Notes: generated from the sequence alone by a model not told the origin. Positions 1 to 6,807 are shown, counted from the first letter of the stretch. The stretch is 64,000 nt of DNA from Sphingomonas sp. PP-F2F-A104-K0414 (GCF_004340945.1 NZ_SLYD01000001.1:1-64000); one strand, 5' to 3'. Numbers and translations are program-made.

Positions 1-267
1 CAAGACCCCAGCCGCTGCGCCCACCAACGCCACGCTGTATGGTAGAAACACGCGTCGGGTTAGATTTCCAGTACCGTGCTGCAGAACGACCTCCGTGATC
101 AGGCCGGGATCCAGCGCGCCGCCAGCGGATAGCGCTCCAGCTTCAGCCGGGTTGGCAGCCGCAGCTACACCGGCGCGCACTGCGGCGGAAGCTACCGTGT
201 CCTCAAGCGTGAGCCGCGCTGGTCGGCGATCTGGGAACCGAGGATCCCAAAGGAGAATCGTCTTCAT
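1..267 (-). CDS. hypothetical prophage protein (partial, 3' end outside window)
   Basis: An open frame runs from an ATG at 267 leftward to the window edge (89 codons, no stop). An AAGGGG ribosome site lies about 8 bases upstream, and the frame begins 16 bases after the upstream lipoprotein gene stops. The visible product starts MKTILLWDPRFP and is rich in Ala, Gly and Val after residue 25, with a hydrophobic run near residue 80. I do not recognise the family. Its position downstream of the lysis genes on the same strand suggests a late phage protein. Confidence 0.5.
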   Translation of the reverse strand, partial: MKTILLWDPRFPDRRPARLTLEDTVASAAVRAGVAAAANPAEAGALSAGGALDPGLITEVVLQHGTGNLTRRVFLPYSVALVGAAAGVL

Positions 268-283
268 GGCTTAACCCCTTGGA

Positions 284-547
284 TCAGTTGGCAGCGGTGG
301 TGGTGGAGGTCGGTGCGGCCCGCGGGCAGTTCCGATTTAGGACTGACAGCGCCAGCTGCGCGGCGTCGCGCGCGATCAATGCCGCCTGCGGCACGGGACG
401 GCCGGAAAACTCAAGGACGGCGACAGCCTCGATCGCGGTCAAGTAGGCAGTGCGCCGCAGTTCAGCGCCCTTGCACACGTCGAGGTGAGGCGTTCCCACG
501 CATGCGGATAGGCTCGCCGCCAGGGCGAGGGTCAGCAGTTTCCTCAT
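284..547 (-). CDS. small phage lipoprotein, possible spanin-like lysis component
   Basis: 87 aa with a lipoprotein signal peptide: a Lys-Arg start, a hydrophobic stretch and a lipobox L-S-A-C at residues 13-16, so the mature protein should be lipid-anchored from Cys16. A second pair of Cys residues is present at about positions 25 and 74. An AAAGGA ribosome site precedes the ATG. It follows the endolysin and DUF6527-like genes on the same strand. Small lipoproteins next to an endolysin are often outer-membrane spanins, but no spanin sequence signature is visible, so that role is inferred from position only. Confidence 0.6.
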   Translation of the reverse strand: MRKLLTLALAASLSACVGTPHLDVCKGAELRRTAYLTAIEAVAVLEFSGRPVPQAALIARDAAQLALSVLNRNCPRAAPTSTTTAAN

Positions 548-557
548 GGTAATCCTT

Positions 558-932
558 TCAGGCGGGGTAGTCGGGGAGGTCGACGGTCTGACCGGCGAGC
601 GCGTGCGTGCAGTCCGACAGGAACTGGATGCGGCCGTCGGTCACGAAGGAATGGCAGACGCCGCAGGTGAAGCCGTATGGCTCCTTGCCCTGCTCGACGC
701 GCTCGCGGTTGGCATCGCACCAGCACCGCTTGCCAGCTTGGCTCGGGATGTGATGCCCGGAGCGGAATAAGACGGAAGGGGTGAAGGTCGGACGGTCAGC
801 GTTCCGATCCCAACCCCAGATCGCCTCGTCACCGCTGACGGAAAGCGTGTGCGAGCTTTTGCAGCCAGGGCACCAGAAAGCGACGCGATCAGGCTGCACA
901 TCGGCGAGCACTGGCGAAAGAAGGCGCGTCAT
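558..932 (-). CDS. DUF6527-like phage zinc-binding protein
   Basis: 124 aa. The protein has a FWCPGC motif near residue 20, then a DRPTFTPS segment, then a Cys-rich C-terminal half ending in CHSFVTDGRIQFLSDCTHAL. These features match a small family common in phage lysis regions (DUF6527), often misnamed ammonia monooxygenase in databases. The paired Cys and His residues suggest a metal-binding fold; the function is unknown. The ATG at 932 overlaps the endolysin stop as ATGA, so translation is probably coupled. Confidence 0.7.
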   Translation of the reverse strand: MTRLLSPVLADVQPDRVAFWCPGCKSSHTLSVSGDEAIWGWDRNADRPTFTPSVLFRSGHHIPSQAGKRCWCDANRERVEQGKEPYGFTCGVCHSFVTDGRIQFLSDCTHALAGQTVDLPDYPA

Positions 933-1549
933 GCCCAACCACCAGCGACCAGCGCCGCTTGGAACGACATTGCGTACCCGGCGACCTTCTCTGCGCGATC
1001 GATCCCGTTGATGATGCGACGCGCCGACGTGAACTGTACGGTCGTTGCTGGACCCTTCGCTGGCAGGTAGCTGGCGAACCGCTTCCCGGTGAACCAGCCC
1101 CCGGTCATGCCGAGAACCATGATCTGCGCGGAGATCTCGGTCTCCAGCGCCCGGTCGTAGTTCGCCGTCAGCGAGCCCTTCAGCCCGAGCTCGTCGTCGG
1201 CGCGCTCGTAATTATAGTCGTGCGTCAGCTGGACATCGCCGCGCCCGTACGCGACTTGGCCGCCATGCTTTCCCGGCTTGCCATATGGATAGTTGCGACC
1301 GCGGCCGATCTCTGGGACCGGCTGCATCTTCTGCGCGGTCTCGTGGAACGAGGTGGCGAGCCCGTATGCGACGTACGCCAGAGGCGAGCCCTGCGCGGCG
1401 AACGCGGCAAGCTTGGCCTCGACGCCCTCGACTTGCGCCGACGTCATCTTCCCGAACAGCGGGCGAATCGATGCGAAGAATTTGTCCGGCGACGTCAGCC
1501 CTCGCGCGGGGCGCGCAGGGGCGGTCGCCGGCTTTGATGCCGTCGTCAT
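929..1549 (-). CDS. GH19-type endolysin (lysozyme/chitinase-like)
   Basis: 206 aa. After a Pro/Ala-rich start of about 18 residues comes a glycoside hydrolase family 19-like domain. The SFHE motif (Glu70) fits the general-acid position, and GRGDVQLTH (102-110) is the typical substrate-loop signature of phage GH19 endolysins. Expected role: cleavage of the peptidoglycan glycan backbone at the end of the lytic cycle. There is no signal peptide, so export would rely on a holin, which fits the membrane-protein genes just upstream. A GGGAAG ribosome site precedes the ATG. Confidence 0.85.
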   Translation of the reverse strand: MTTASKPATAPARPARGLTSPDKFFASIRPLFGKMTSAQVEGVEAKLAAFAAQGSPLAYVAYGLATSFHETAQKMQPVPEIGRGRNYPYGKPGKHGGQVAYGRGDVQLTHDYNYERADDELGLKGSLTANYDRALETEISAQIMVLGMTGGWFTGKRFASYLPAKGPATTVQFTSARRIINGIDRAEKVAGYAMSFQAALVAGGWA

Positions 1550-1623
1550 AGTTATTCTTCCCTGTCTGAAGAAAATCGGCTCGGTAGGCGTATCTTGGGT
1601 GCCGGGAACGAACGGCCCCGGCC

Positions 1624-1661
1624 GGCCCGCCTCGCGTTGACACCGGCGCTTGAGGCGGGCC
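1624..1661. terminator. GC-rich stem-loop between endolysin and holin genes
   Basis: A perfect 10-bp inverted repeat (GGCCCGCCTC / GAGGCGGGCC) with an 18-base loop, in the 240-base gap upstream of the endolysin. No T-tract follows on either strand, so it may be a processing or pausing structure rather than a strong terminator. Confidence 0.4.
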
Positions 1662-1739
1662 GTTATCGAGATCGCAACATATCGATGAGATACAGAACCG
1701 GAGGCGCAGACCTCGAGTAAGCGTCCGGGGAGTGTGCCG

Positions 1740-1780
1740 GCGTCCTGCCTATTAATGCTCCCCCCGCTTAGGCAGGACGC
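1740..1780. terminator. stem-loop just after the holin-like gene
   Basis: A perfect 11-bp inverted repeat (GCGTCCTGCCT / AGGCAGGACGC) with a 19-base loop, 11 bases past the stop of the leftward holin-like gene. It is well placed as a terminator or attenuator between the membrane-protein genes and the endolysin operon, but it lacks a T-run. Confidence 0.45.
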
Positions 1781-1791
1781 TTCCCCTAACG

Positions 1792-2202
1792 TCAGTCGAC
1801 CTGATCAAGCTTCCGTAACGCGGAGGCGATCTCGGGTGGGACGATAGGTTTGCCGGGCAACGCCGCATCGAGAGCGTCGATCGCGCTCTGCCCTCGTCGC
1901 TTGAAGAACGTGATGATACCCGTGCCGACCGCGCCCGCGCCGCCCCCCGTGCCGAGCGCGGCGAACAGATCGACCTGGTGCTCTACGATCCAGACCGCGG
2001 TGATGAGCATCGCAAGCCCAGTGATGATGCTGTCTAAGACCCAGCGCTTCGGGCCCGGCGTATCGAAAGTGATGAACAGCCTGACCATGAAGCACGCGAG
2101 CAGCCCGACGATCATAGAACCGGCAGGGAACGAGTATCCAAGGACAGACCAGATAACCGGTACCGTTACGCTCGGCACCGCAGCGATAGCCCCCTCGCGC
2201 AT
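1792..2202 (-). CDS. holin-like phage membrane protein
   Basis: 136 aa. It has three likely membrane segments (about residues 8-25, 27-45 and 58-78), a Gly-rich turn (GTGGGAGAVGTG) and a charged C-terminal tail after about residue 98. I chose the ATG at 2202 because it overlaps the upstream stop as TAATG; an upstream extension of the frame encodes an Arg/Pro-rich shadow sequence. Small size, several membrane spans and placement before the endolysin fit a holin, but no family signature was recognised. Confidence 0.6.
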   Translation of the reverse strand: MREGAIAAVPSVTVPVIWSVLGYSFPAGSMIVGLLACFMVRLFITFDTPGPKRWVLDSIITGLAMLITAVWIVEHQVDLFAALGTGGGAGAVGTGIITFFKRRGQSAIDALDAALPGKPIVPPEIASALRKLDQVD

Positions 2203-2741
2203 TACCGCAGGCCGACCGCAGCAGCAGCCATCAGGAGACTGACCAGCAGGATCAGCGCGGGCCTTCGCAGCTGGGGCCAGCGCGACCACATATCGACGGG
2301 CAGGGGGGCCTTGCGCAGCTGGTGCTCGATCATTGGCTCGGCGAGGATATGTAGCGCCATCCACATGAACCCGCAGCCGACCGACAGCGGGTCGAGCCAG
2401 CGCTTCATTTGGGCAACGCGCTCGATCGTCGCTGCATCACCAGAGGACCATGACCACAGGCTGACCGCCTCGGCGCCGCCCCGGCTTGCGACCGCGCAGC
2501 CGGCGAGCAGGATCATGATGCGATAGATCGATACCGGGTCAGTCGGATGGTCGAAGTTGCGCTTGTCCCAGATCCGCCGCGCCTGCTTGCCCGCCATCAT
2601 CAGACCGAGGCACATCGCCGCGGTCATGACGAACAGGTTCCACGCAAGCAGACCAGGATTGTCGGCGAGGGAGGGCGGCGCGAGCGCGGTCGTCGCGTGC
2701 ATCGCTTGCCCGATGTAATTGCTGGTGGCTGTCGCGGTCAT
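2202..2741 (-). CDS. phage membrane protein of unknown function
   Basis: 179 aa with about four hydrophobic segments (around residues 30-52, 72-92, 118-135 and 158-177). A basic loop between the first two (GKQARRIWDKRNF) suggests a cytoplasmic segment. It is translationally coupled to the holin-like gene (TAATG), so the two may act together, for example as a holin/antiholin pair. That role rests on position alone; no family was recognised. Confidence 0.6.
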   Translation of the reverse strand: MTATATSNYIGQAMHATTALAPPSLADNPGLLAWNLFVMTAAMCLGLMMAGKQARRIWDKRNFDHPTDPVSIYRIMILLAGCAVASRGGAEAVSLWSWSSGDAATIERVAQMKRWLDPLSVGCGFMWMALHILAEPMIEHQLRKAPLPVDMWSRWPQLRRPALILLVSLLMAAAAVGLR

Positions 2742-2791
2742 GCGTCATCCCTTCCCGCGACCGCCTGGGCCGCGAAGCTTGTATTGCTCAT
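2738..2791 (-). CDS. 17-codon mini-ORF, possible leader or remnant
   Basis: A short frame (product starts MSNTSFAAQ) begins at an ATG at 2791 with a GAGGATCG ribosome-site-like stretch just upstream. It ends by overlapping the next ATG as ATGA. The ribosome site and overlap suggest it is translated, perhaps as a leader for the following membrane-protein gene or as the tail of a lost gene. Too short to assign. Confidence 0.3.
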   Translation of the reverse strand: MSNTSFAAQAVAGRDDA

Positions 2792-2816
2792 GGTCGATCC
2801 TCGGATGCGACGGCCG

Positions 2817-3980
2817 TCAGGCCGACCAATTCCAGTTGATGGCGGCGTACGCGGCGCGCTTCGCAGCAGCGGTCGTTGCCACCTTGATGTCGCGCTTGGC
2901 TTTCTGCGCGACCGCCTCGATGCGCGCATTCTCGATCGCGGAGACGTTCATGCCTGTCTCGAACCGCGCGAGCACGGCCGACAGGGTGTCGCCGGTCAGC
3001 GCGGACTCGGCATAGGCGACCTGCTGATCGGGCGTGATCTTGCCGGCCTTGGCCAGCTTGTCGATCTCCTCGAGCTCCTCACGGTATTTGCGTGCTGCGT
3101 CGGCCGCTGGATCGAATTTGCCGAGGATCTGGTCGAGCGCGGTGTCGAGCTTCTTCTGCTCGGCCGCGGCCTCGCGTTCCGCCTTCGCCGTCTCCTTTAC
3201 CGATGCCCGGTAATTATCGACGGCGAGCTTCCCCTTCTCCCATGCGACATGGAAGTGGTCGGAATGCCCTTTGTCACCGGGGCCGAACAACTGCTCGACG
3301 CCGCCTGCATTGCGCCGGATCGAGACGCCGGCCTTCTCGAAGATCTCGCGGACATCAGGCTTCGTCATCGAGGCCATGCCGCCCTTCGGCACGAAGTCGA
3401 GCGCGGCGCTGCGATAATGGTCCGAGTTTGCGACGTGCTTGCCGCCCGTCGTGCTGGTGATGCGCACGCCCGGGAGGGCATCGCGCAGCAGCTTCGAGAT
3501 CGATGCCGGCGTTGCAAGATCAGGGTCGCGCGTGGGCTTGCGGCTCGCGGCCGACTGGCGATCGCGCTCCGTCTTCATCGCGGCCTGGCGCTTCTTCTCG
3601 ATCGCCGCCAGTTCGCGCGTCAGCGACGCATCGACCTGCTTGCCGCGTGCGGCCTCGGCCGAAGCCGCGCGCTGTGCCGCGGCAGCCTGATCGTCATAGA
3701 GCTTCTTGATCCGCTCCATAGGATCGGCCGACCGCTTGGCCGCTTCCGCAGCGAGGTCGACGCGGGTGCGCTGCACGCTCAGTTCGGCCGCAGCGATGCT
3801 ATCCTGCTGAGCTTTCGCCTTCGCCTGAAGTTCGATGACACGGCTGGCAGCAGCTGACTGGGCAAGGTTCCGGATGACGCCGAACGCGGTCGCGCCGCAT
3901 ATCCGGCTCATGAAGTTCGAAGCCATCCATGCTGCCAGCGCCCATCCAGGCGAGCTCTTCGCCATATTCGGAGGGATCAC
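2817..3980 (-). CDS. tape-measure-like remnant with embedded M15-type peptidase domain
   Basis: 387 aa from a GTG at 3980; the start is uncertain and ATGs at 3926 and 3911 are alternatives. Residues about 40-145 are Ala/Lys/Glu-rich and coiled-coil-like, as in tail tape measure proteins. Residues about 155-250 resemble a zinc D-Ala-D-Ala peptidase of the M15 type: SDHYRSAALD (186-195) supplies His188 and Asp195, and HSDHFHV (239-245) supplies His242 and His244. A second coiled region follows (260-380). It is short for a tape measure protein, and its start overlaps the upstream membrane-protein gene out of frame, which suggests an internal deletion of the prophage. The peptidase could help the tail cross the cell wall. 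Confidence 0.6.
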   Translation of the reverse strand: MIPPNMAKSSPGWALAAWMASNFMSRICGATAFGVIRNLAQSAAASRVIELQAKAKAQQDSIAAAELSVQRTRVDLAAEAAKRSADPMERIKKLYDDQAAAAQRAASAEAARGKQVDASLTRELAAIEKKRQAAMKTERDRQSAASRKPTRDPDLATPASISKLLRDALPGVRITSTTGGKHVANSDHYRSAALDFVPKGGMASMTKPDVREIFEKAGVSIRRNAGGVEQLFGPGDKGHSDHFHVAWEKGKLAVDNYRASVKETAKAEREAAAEQKKLDTALDQILGKFDPAADAARKYREELEEIDKLAKAGKITPDQQVAYAESALTGDTLSAVLARFETGMNVSAIENARIEAVAQKAKRDIKVATTAAAKRAAYAAINWNWSA

Positions 3981-4143
3981 CGGCGCGGCCGTTCGCCGTG
4001 TTCATGATGATCGAAACGACGACCATCCATGCAGCACCCGCCAGGTAGCCCGCGCCGATATGGCGAAGGGGAAGGCCCAGCACCGTCGCGGCGAGCAGAG
4101 CGATCAGCAGGCCAGCAACGACGATCAGTCCAAGCTTACGCAT
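3799..4143 (-). CDS. small membrane protein, 3' part probably chimeric
   Basis: 114 aa. The N-terminal 50 residues form two clear membrane segments (about 4-24 and 31-48). After about residue 75 the sequence becomes Arg/Pro/Cys-rich (RRDRVRRHPEPCP), unlike a natural continuation, and it overlaps the tape-measure-like frame by 182 bases. I infer that a deletion joined this gene to the next and changed its C-terminus. The ATG overlaps the upstream stop as TGATG. Function unknown. Confidence 0.45.
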   Translation of the reverse strand: MRKLGLIVVAGLLIALLAATVLGLPLRHIGAGYLAGAAWMVVVSIIMNTANGRAGDPSEYGEELAWMGAGSMDGFELHEPDMRRDRVRRHPEPCPVSCCQPCHRTSGEGESSAG

Positions 4144-4373
4144 CAGGCAGCCTTTCGATCACGGGAGGGACAGTCAGGGGAGATGCACGCACGCACCGCA
4201 GACTCACCGGTCAACCGGCAGCGCGAACAGTGCGCGACGACGATCGCCGGGATCTCAGCGTGCTCAGGCTCACTGACTGTGAAACCCGCAACGCACTTGC
4301 CGCCGATCAGCATCACGACCGATGGGGCGGCCGTGACCTTGGCGCTGATCTCGAAAGGCAGGGTAAGTATCAT
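4143..4373 (-). CDS. small Cys-rich phage protein, probable zinc binding
   Basis: 76 aa. A hydrophobic first half is followed by AHCSRCRLTGESAVRACIS and a further Cys (CXXC, then two single Cys), which fits a small zinc-knuckle protein. It is coupled to the next leftward gene (TGATG). No family recognised. It is the first gene of the leftward late block on the left side of the control region. Confidence 0.45.
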   Translation of the reverse strand: MILTLPFEISAKVTAAPSVVMLIGGKCVAGFTVSEPEHAEIPAIVVAHCSRCRLTGESAVRACISPDCPSRDRKAA

Positions 4374-4473
4374 TATTCAGCTACTCCGCGCTTTCTTACA
4401 AGCGGTCCGGAATCACCGAGTCTAGGAACCAAGACGATGTTAGAAGTGCTCGAAACAGGGGAGGATATGCGGC

Positions 4474-4650
4474 GTGTCTTCGATTCGTCATTTAATAAGG
4501 CATCTATATGAACGCCTTTCCGAAGCTCTTTTACTTGCCGCAGTTGCCTGGAAACGCATCCGATCAGGCGGGATATGCCGCGAGTGCGGGGCAAAATGCG
4601 AAGAAGATCGACGGCAGTGCCATGATTGCTGGCTGGAGCACCAATGGTGA
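4474..4650 (+). CDS. 58-aa zinc-ribbon protein
   Basis: A rightward frame from GTG 4474 to TGA 4648-4650, preceded by GGGGAGG at 4458-4464 (spacing 9). The product has a basic helical N-terminal half (about residues 1-30), then a C-X2-C-X10-C-X2-C motif (Cys35, 38, 49 and 52) with a fifth Cys at 42: CRECGAKCEEDRRQCHDC. Its stop abuts the stop of the leftward Cro-like gene at 4651, as in a true convergent pair. An overlapping leftward frame (4373-4654) has no recognisable pattern. The metal site makes this the likelier coding strand; function unknown. Confidence 0.55.
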   Translation: MSSIRHLIRHLYERLSEALLLAAVAWKRIRSGGICRECGAKCEEDRRQCHDCWLEHQW

Positions 4651-4866
4651 TCATGCCGCTTCCTTCTGTTCTATGGGGGTGGAGTGGTTCGCCATGAATG
4701 CGCGGATCTTGGCATCCGTCTCCGGCCAGACCCGGCGACCGCCGCGGATATCACGAACGAAGTGCGGGTCTTTGGCGGCCAGCCGGCCGAACGTGACCGG
4801 AGCCATATCGTGCAGCGTAAGGAACGCTTCGATCGTCTCCGGCAGCGGGGGAAGTGGCGTGTCCAT
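4651..4866 (-). CDS. Cro-like small helix-turn-helix regulator
   Basis: 71 aa. The sequence ETIEAFLTLHDMAPVTFGR, followed by LAAKDPHFVRDIRGGRR, fits a compact helix-turn-helix that many sphingomonad and rhizobial prophages carry next to their repressor. It is divergent from the S24 repressor and shares its operator region, so it is placed like lambda Cro. A TTGACG/TACATG promoter at 4903-4875 would start transcription about 2 bases before the ATG, so the mRNA may be nearly leaderless; no Shine-Dalgarno sequence is visible. Confidence 0.65.
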   Translation of the reverse strand: MDTPLPPLPETIEAFLTLHDMAPVTFGRLAAKDPHFVRDIRGGRRVWPETDAKIRAFMANHSTPIEQKEAA

Positions 4867-4874
4867 GGATCAAC

Positions 4875-4903
4875 CATGTACGTAGGAGACGTCCTACCGT
4901 CAA
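4875..4903 (-). promoter_or_regulatory. leftward promoter of the Cro-like gene with operator O1 in its spacer
   Basis: Read on the minus strand: -35 TTGACG (4903-4898), a 17-bp spacer and -10 TACATG (4880-4875). The spacer contains the perfect palindrome GTAGGA-N4-TCCTAC (4882-4897), so a bound repressor would block RNA polymerase. Confidence 0.55.
4882..4897. promoter_or_regulatory. phage operator O1
   Basis: Perfect 16-bp inverted repeat GTAGGAGACGTCCTAC (6-bp arms, 4-bp centre) between the divergent Cro-like and repressor genes. The same motif recurs at 4913, 4950, 6755 and 6786. Confidence 0.7.
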
Positions 4904-4912
4904 GCGCGAACA

Positions 4913-4928
4913 GTAGGAACAGTCCTAT
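4913..4928. promoter_or_regulatory. phage operator O2
   Basis: GTAGGAACAGTCCTAT, one mismatch from the perfect GTAGGA-N4-TCCTAC palindrome, 31 bp (about three helical turns) from O1. On the minus strand a TTGAAC hexamer (4935-4930) sits next to it as a possible second -35. Confidence 0.65.
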
Positions 4929-4949
4929 CGTTCAAGCTGTTCCTGAAAT

Positions 4950-4965
4950 GTGGGATGCGTCCTAC
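4950..4965. promoter_or_regulatory. phage operator O3, abutting the repressor start codon
   Basis: GTGGGATGCGTCCTAC, one mismatch from the consensus, 37 bp from O2 and ending on the base before the repressor ATG at 4966. Its position suggests autoregulation of the repressor gene. Confidence 0.6.
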
Positions 4966-5676
4966 ATGGATGAGACCGAACAAGTGACCCCTTTGCAGGA
5001 GGTTCTGCTAAAAACCATCTCGATGTCCGGAAAGACGCGCGAGCATTTCGACACCCTCTACCGCACGAAGATGGGCAAGACTGGGAAGCCGATCTACGAC
5101 ATCATGCGTGGCGTCAGCAAACGTCCCCAGCCGGACACATTGCGCGCGATCGCTCAGGTCATGGGTTTGGAATCAGAAAAGCTTGTGCGCATCGTCTACG
5201 GCCAGAATCTGACTGCGATCGCTCCTGAGCCAGACCAGCCCGTTGCGCATGCTGCGGATGGGGGTGACACGGTCGAGATCGTCAAGCTGGATCTCGCCTT
5301 CTCAATGGGTGCTGGGGCGAATGTCGACGACTATGTCGAGGAAGAGCGGGTTTCGTTCGACTTGGGCTACGTCCGATCATTTACGCGGACCGCGCCCGAC
5401 ATGCTCCGCATCGCGCACGGCGTAGGCGACAGCATGCACCCCACGCTAAATAGCGCCGACCTTGTTTGGATCGACACGACGCAAAGAACGCTCAACCAGG
5501 CCGATCGTATTTGGGCTGTCTCGATCAATGGCGCCGCAGCGATCAAACGCCTGCGCCCGGTGAGGGAGGGGCGTATTCTCGTCGTCTCGGACAACCCGGC
5601 TGTCGACAATTACGAAGTGGACCCGAACGAACTACGTATCGGTGGGCGGGTCATCAGGTTCGCCCGCGATCTGTGA
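4966..5676 (+). CDS. prophage repressor, S24/LexA-like with HTH domain
   Basis: 236 aa. The N-terminal part (about 8-75) is a helical DNA-binding domain; the C-terminal part (about 105-236) is a LexA/CI-type S24 peptidase fold. The catalytic Ser156 lies in HGVGDSMHPTL and Lys194 in AAIKRL. The MGAGA segment at 114-118 supplies an Ala-Gly pair of the kind cleaved in LexA-type repressors. I chose the ATG at 4966 because O3 ends just before it; an upstream extension would read through all the operators, and an in-frame ATG at 4949 is a weaker alternative. RecA-stimulated self-cleavage and SOS induction of the prophage are expected from the family. Confidence 0.88.
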   Translation: MDETEQVTPLQEVLLKTISMSGKTREHFDTLYRTKMGKTGKPIYDIMRGVSKRPQPDTLRAIAQVMGLESEKLVRIVYGQNLTAIAPEPDQPVAHAADGGDTVEIVKLDLAFSMGAGANVDDYVEEERVSFDLGYVRSFTRTAPDMLRIAHGVGDSMHPTLNSADLVWIDTTQRTLNQADRIWAVSINGAAAIKRLRPVREGRILVVSDNPAVDNYEVDPNELRIGGRVIRFARDL

Positions 5677-5811
5677 TGTTCGCGGCCGTCATATTGCTCA
5701 ACGCGTAGGCGGCCGCTCCGGCGCGTCATCGCTGTTAACCGGGACGATATTGGTAAGGTTGCGGCAGCGAACGCCTACGCAGCGGGGACGCTTCTTTAAG
5801 CTGTCGATTGG

Positions 5812-6576
5812 ATGGGAATATGCGCAATTAACAGATTTTCACGTTGGGTCGGCGCGCTCACGTTGAGTGCAAGTATACCGTTCGCAGCGGCAAACGCGCA
5901 GACGCAGCAGCAGCAGGATCGGATCGATCGTGTTTCTCGTCTAGTCGTCACGGCCCCTTTATGCGGCCGCCTCGGAATGACCATCGACCGCGATCTTCCG
6001 GCCAAAGTGGCAGAAGCATTCAAGGCCGAGACAACCGGTTGGGGCATAGATCCGCAAAAAATAGAGCAACTCGCTGCAGAATCGTCTGACCGGCAGACCA
6101 AGCTATTCCTTCAGGATTTAGGCGCCGAGGCTGACAATGCGAAAAGCGAGAAGCAGCTACGGAACCTCGGGACCGTTTTGCTCGGCTACGCCCGCACGTG
6201 TGTCGAAGCCACCGAGGATCTCATCTTCTCGAAGGTCATTGTCAAACCTTTAGGTTTTACCCCTGAAGGTGCTGCGACAAAATCGGCGGACAGCATGCTC
6301 GAAGATGGCGGGCTGGCCAGCTGGCAGACGCCTGCCATTCAAGCTCGAGGAAGCATGATGATGATCGCCGGCACGTGCCGCTCAGTCATTGGCAAAGCTC
6401 GGTCGGATGCCTTAGTATCCGAATTCGGAAAGTCTCAGGATGCTCGTGCGCGCGGATACTACTTAAAGTCTTTCGACATTGGGCTCGATGATGCCGAAAT
6501 GAAACTTGACTTAGCGCAGTGTAACCGAGCCATTCGCGGTTTCAGGGCGGACATTTTGAAAGAGGATAGGGGCTAG
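5812..6576 (+). CDS. secreted protein of unknown function, likely prophage cargo gene
   Basis: 254 aa with a signal peptide: basic start, hydrophobic segment, probable cleavage after AAANA near residue 28. The mature protein is mostly helical with scattered Cys (CGRLG, ARTCVEA, AGTCRS, LAQCNR), which may form disulfides in the periplasm. No domain recognised. It lies between the repressor and the early promoter with its own intergenic gaps, and its AT content is somewhat higher than that of its neighbours. Together these suggest a moron expressed from the lysogen. Confidence 0.6.
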   Translation: MGICAINRFSRWVGALTLSASIPFAAANAQTQQQQDRIDRVSRLVVTAPLCGRLGMTIDRDLPAKVAEAFKAETTGWGIDPQKIEQLAAESSDRQTKLFLQDLGAEADNAKSEKQLRNLGTVLLGYARTCVEATEDLIFSKVIVKPLGFTPEGAATKSADSMLEDGGLASWQTPAIQARGSMMMIAGTCRSVIGKARSDALVSEFGKSQDARARGYYLKSFDIGLDDAEMKLDLAQCNRAIRGFRADILKEDRG

Positions 6577-6754
6577 TCGCGCCCCACCCCACCATCGCGA
6601 ATGGTACTCTGTTATATTTTTGAACCACGCCGTCATTGTCTGCGCACGTCGGATCTCGGGAGTGCCGTTCGCACGTGTTAGAAATGGGGTCAGGGAGAAC
6701 GTCTCCGCCGCACAGGTATCTCGAAGGTTGACGAAGTCACGCAAGTTTGAATAA

Positions 6755-6770
6755 GTAGGAAGCGTCCCAC
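6755..6770. promoter_or_regulatory. phage operator O4
   Basis: GTAGGAAGCGTCCCAC, one mismatch from GTAGGA-N4-TCCTAC. A TTGAAT hexamer (6747-6752) lies 2 bp upstream on the plus strand. Confidence 0.6.
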
Positions 6771-6777
6771 TATATCC

Positions 6778-6807
6778 TTGACATAGTAGGACACCTCCTA
6801 CTAACAT
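6778..6807 (+). promoter_or_regulatory. rightward early promoter
   Basis: Consensus -35 TTGACA at 6778-6783. A weak -10 follows (TAACAT at 6802-6807, spacer 18). Operator O5 lies in the spacer. Transcription would start near 6814, giving a leader of about 30 bases before the GTG at 6846. Confidence 0.55.
6786..6801. promoter_or_regulatory. phage operator O5
   Basis: Perfect inverted repeat GTAGGACACCTCCTAC, 31 bp from O4, the same spacing as O1 to O2. It lies between the -35 and -10 of the early promoter. Confidence 0.7.

Noticed and set aside
4373..4654. Leftward 93-codon frame starting in an ATGA overlap with the Cro-like gene stop
   Set aside because: Product has no recognisable pattern and low plausibility; the opposite strand carries a zinc-ribbon motif with a good ribosome site.
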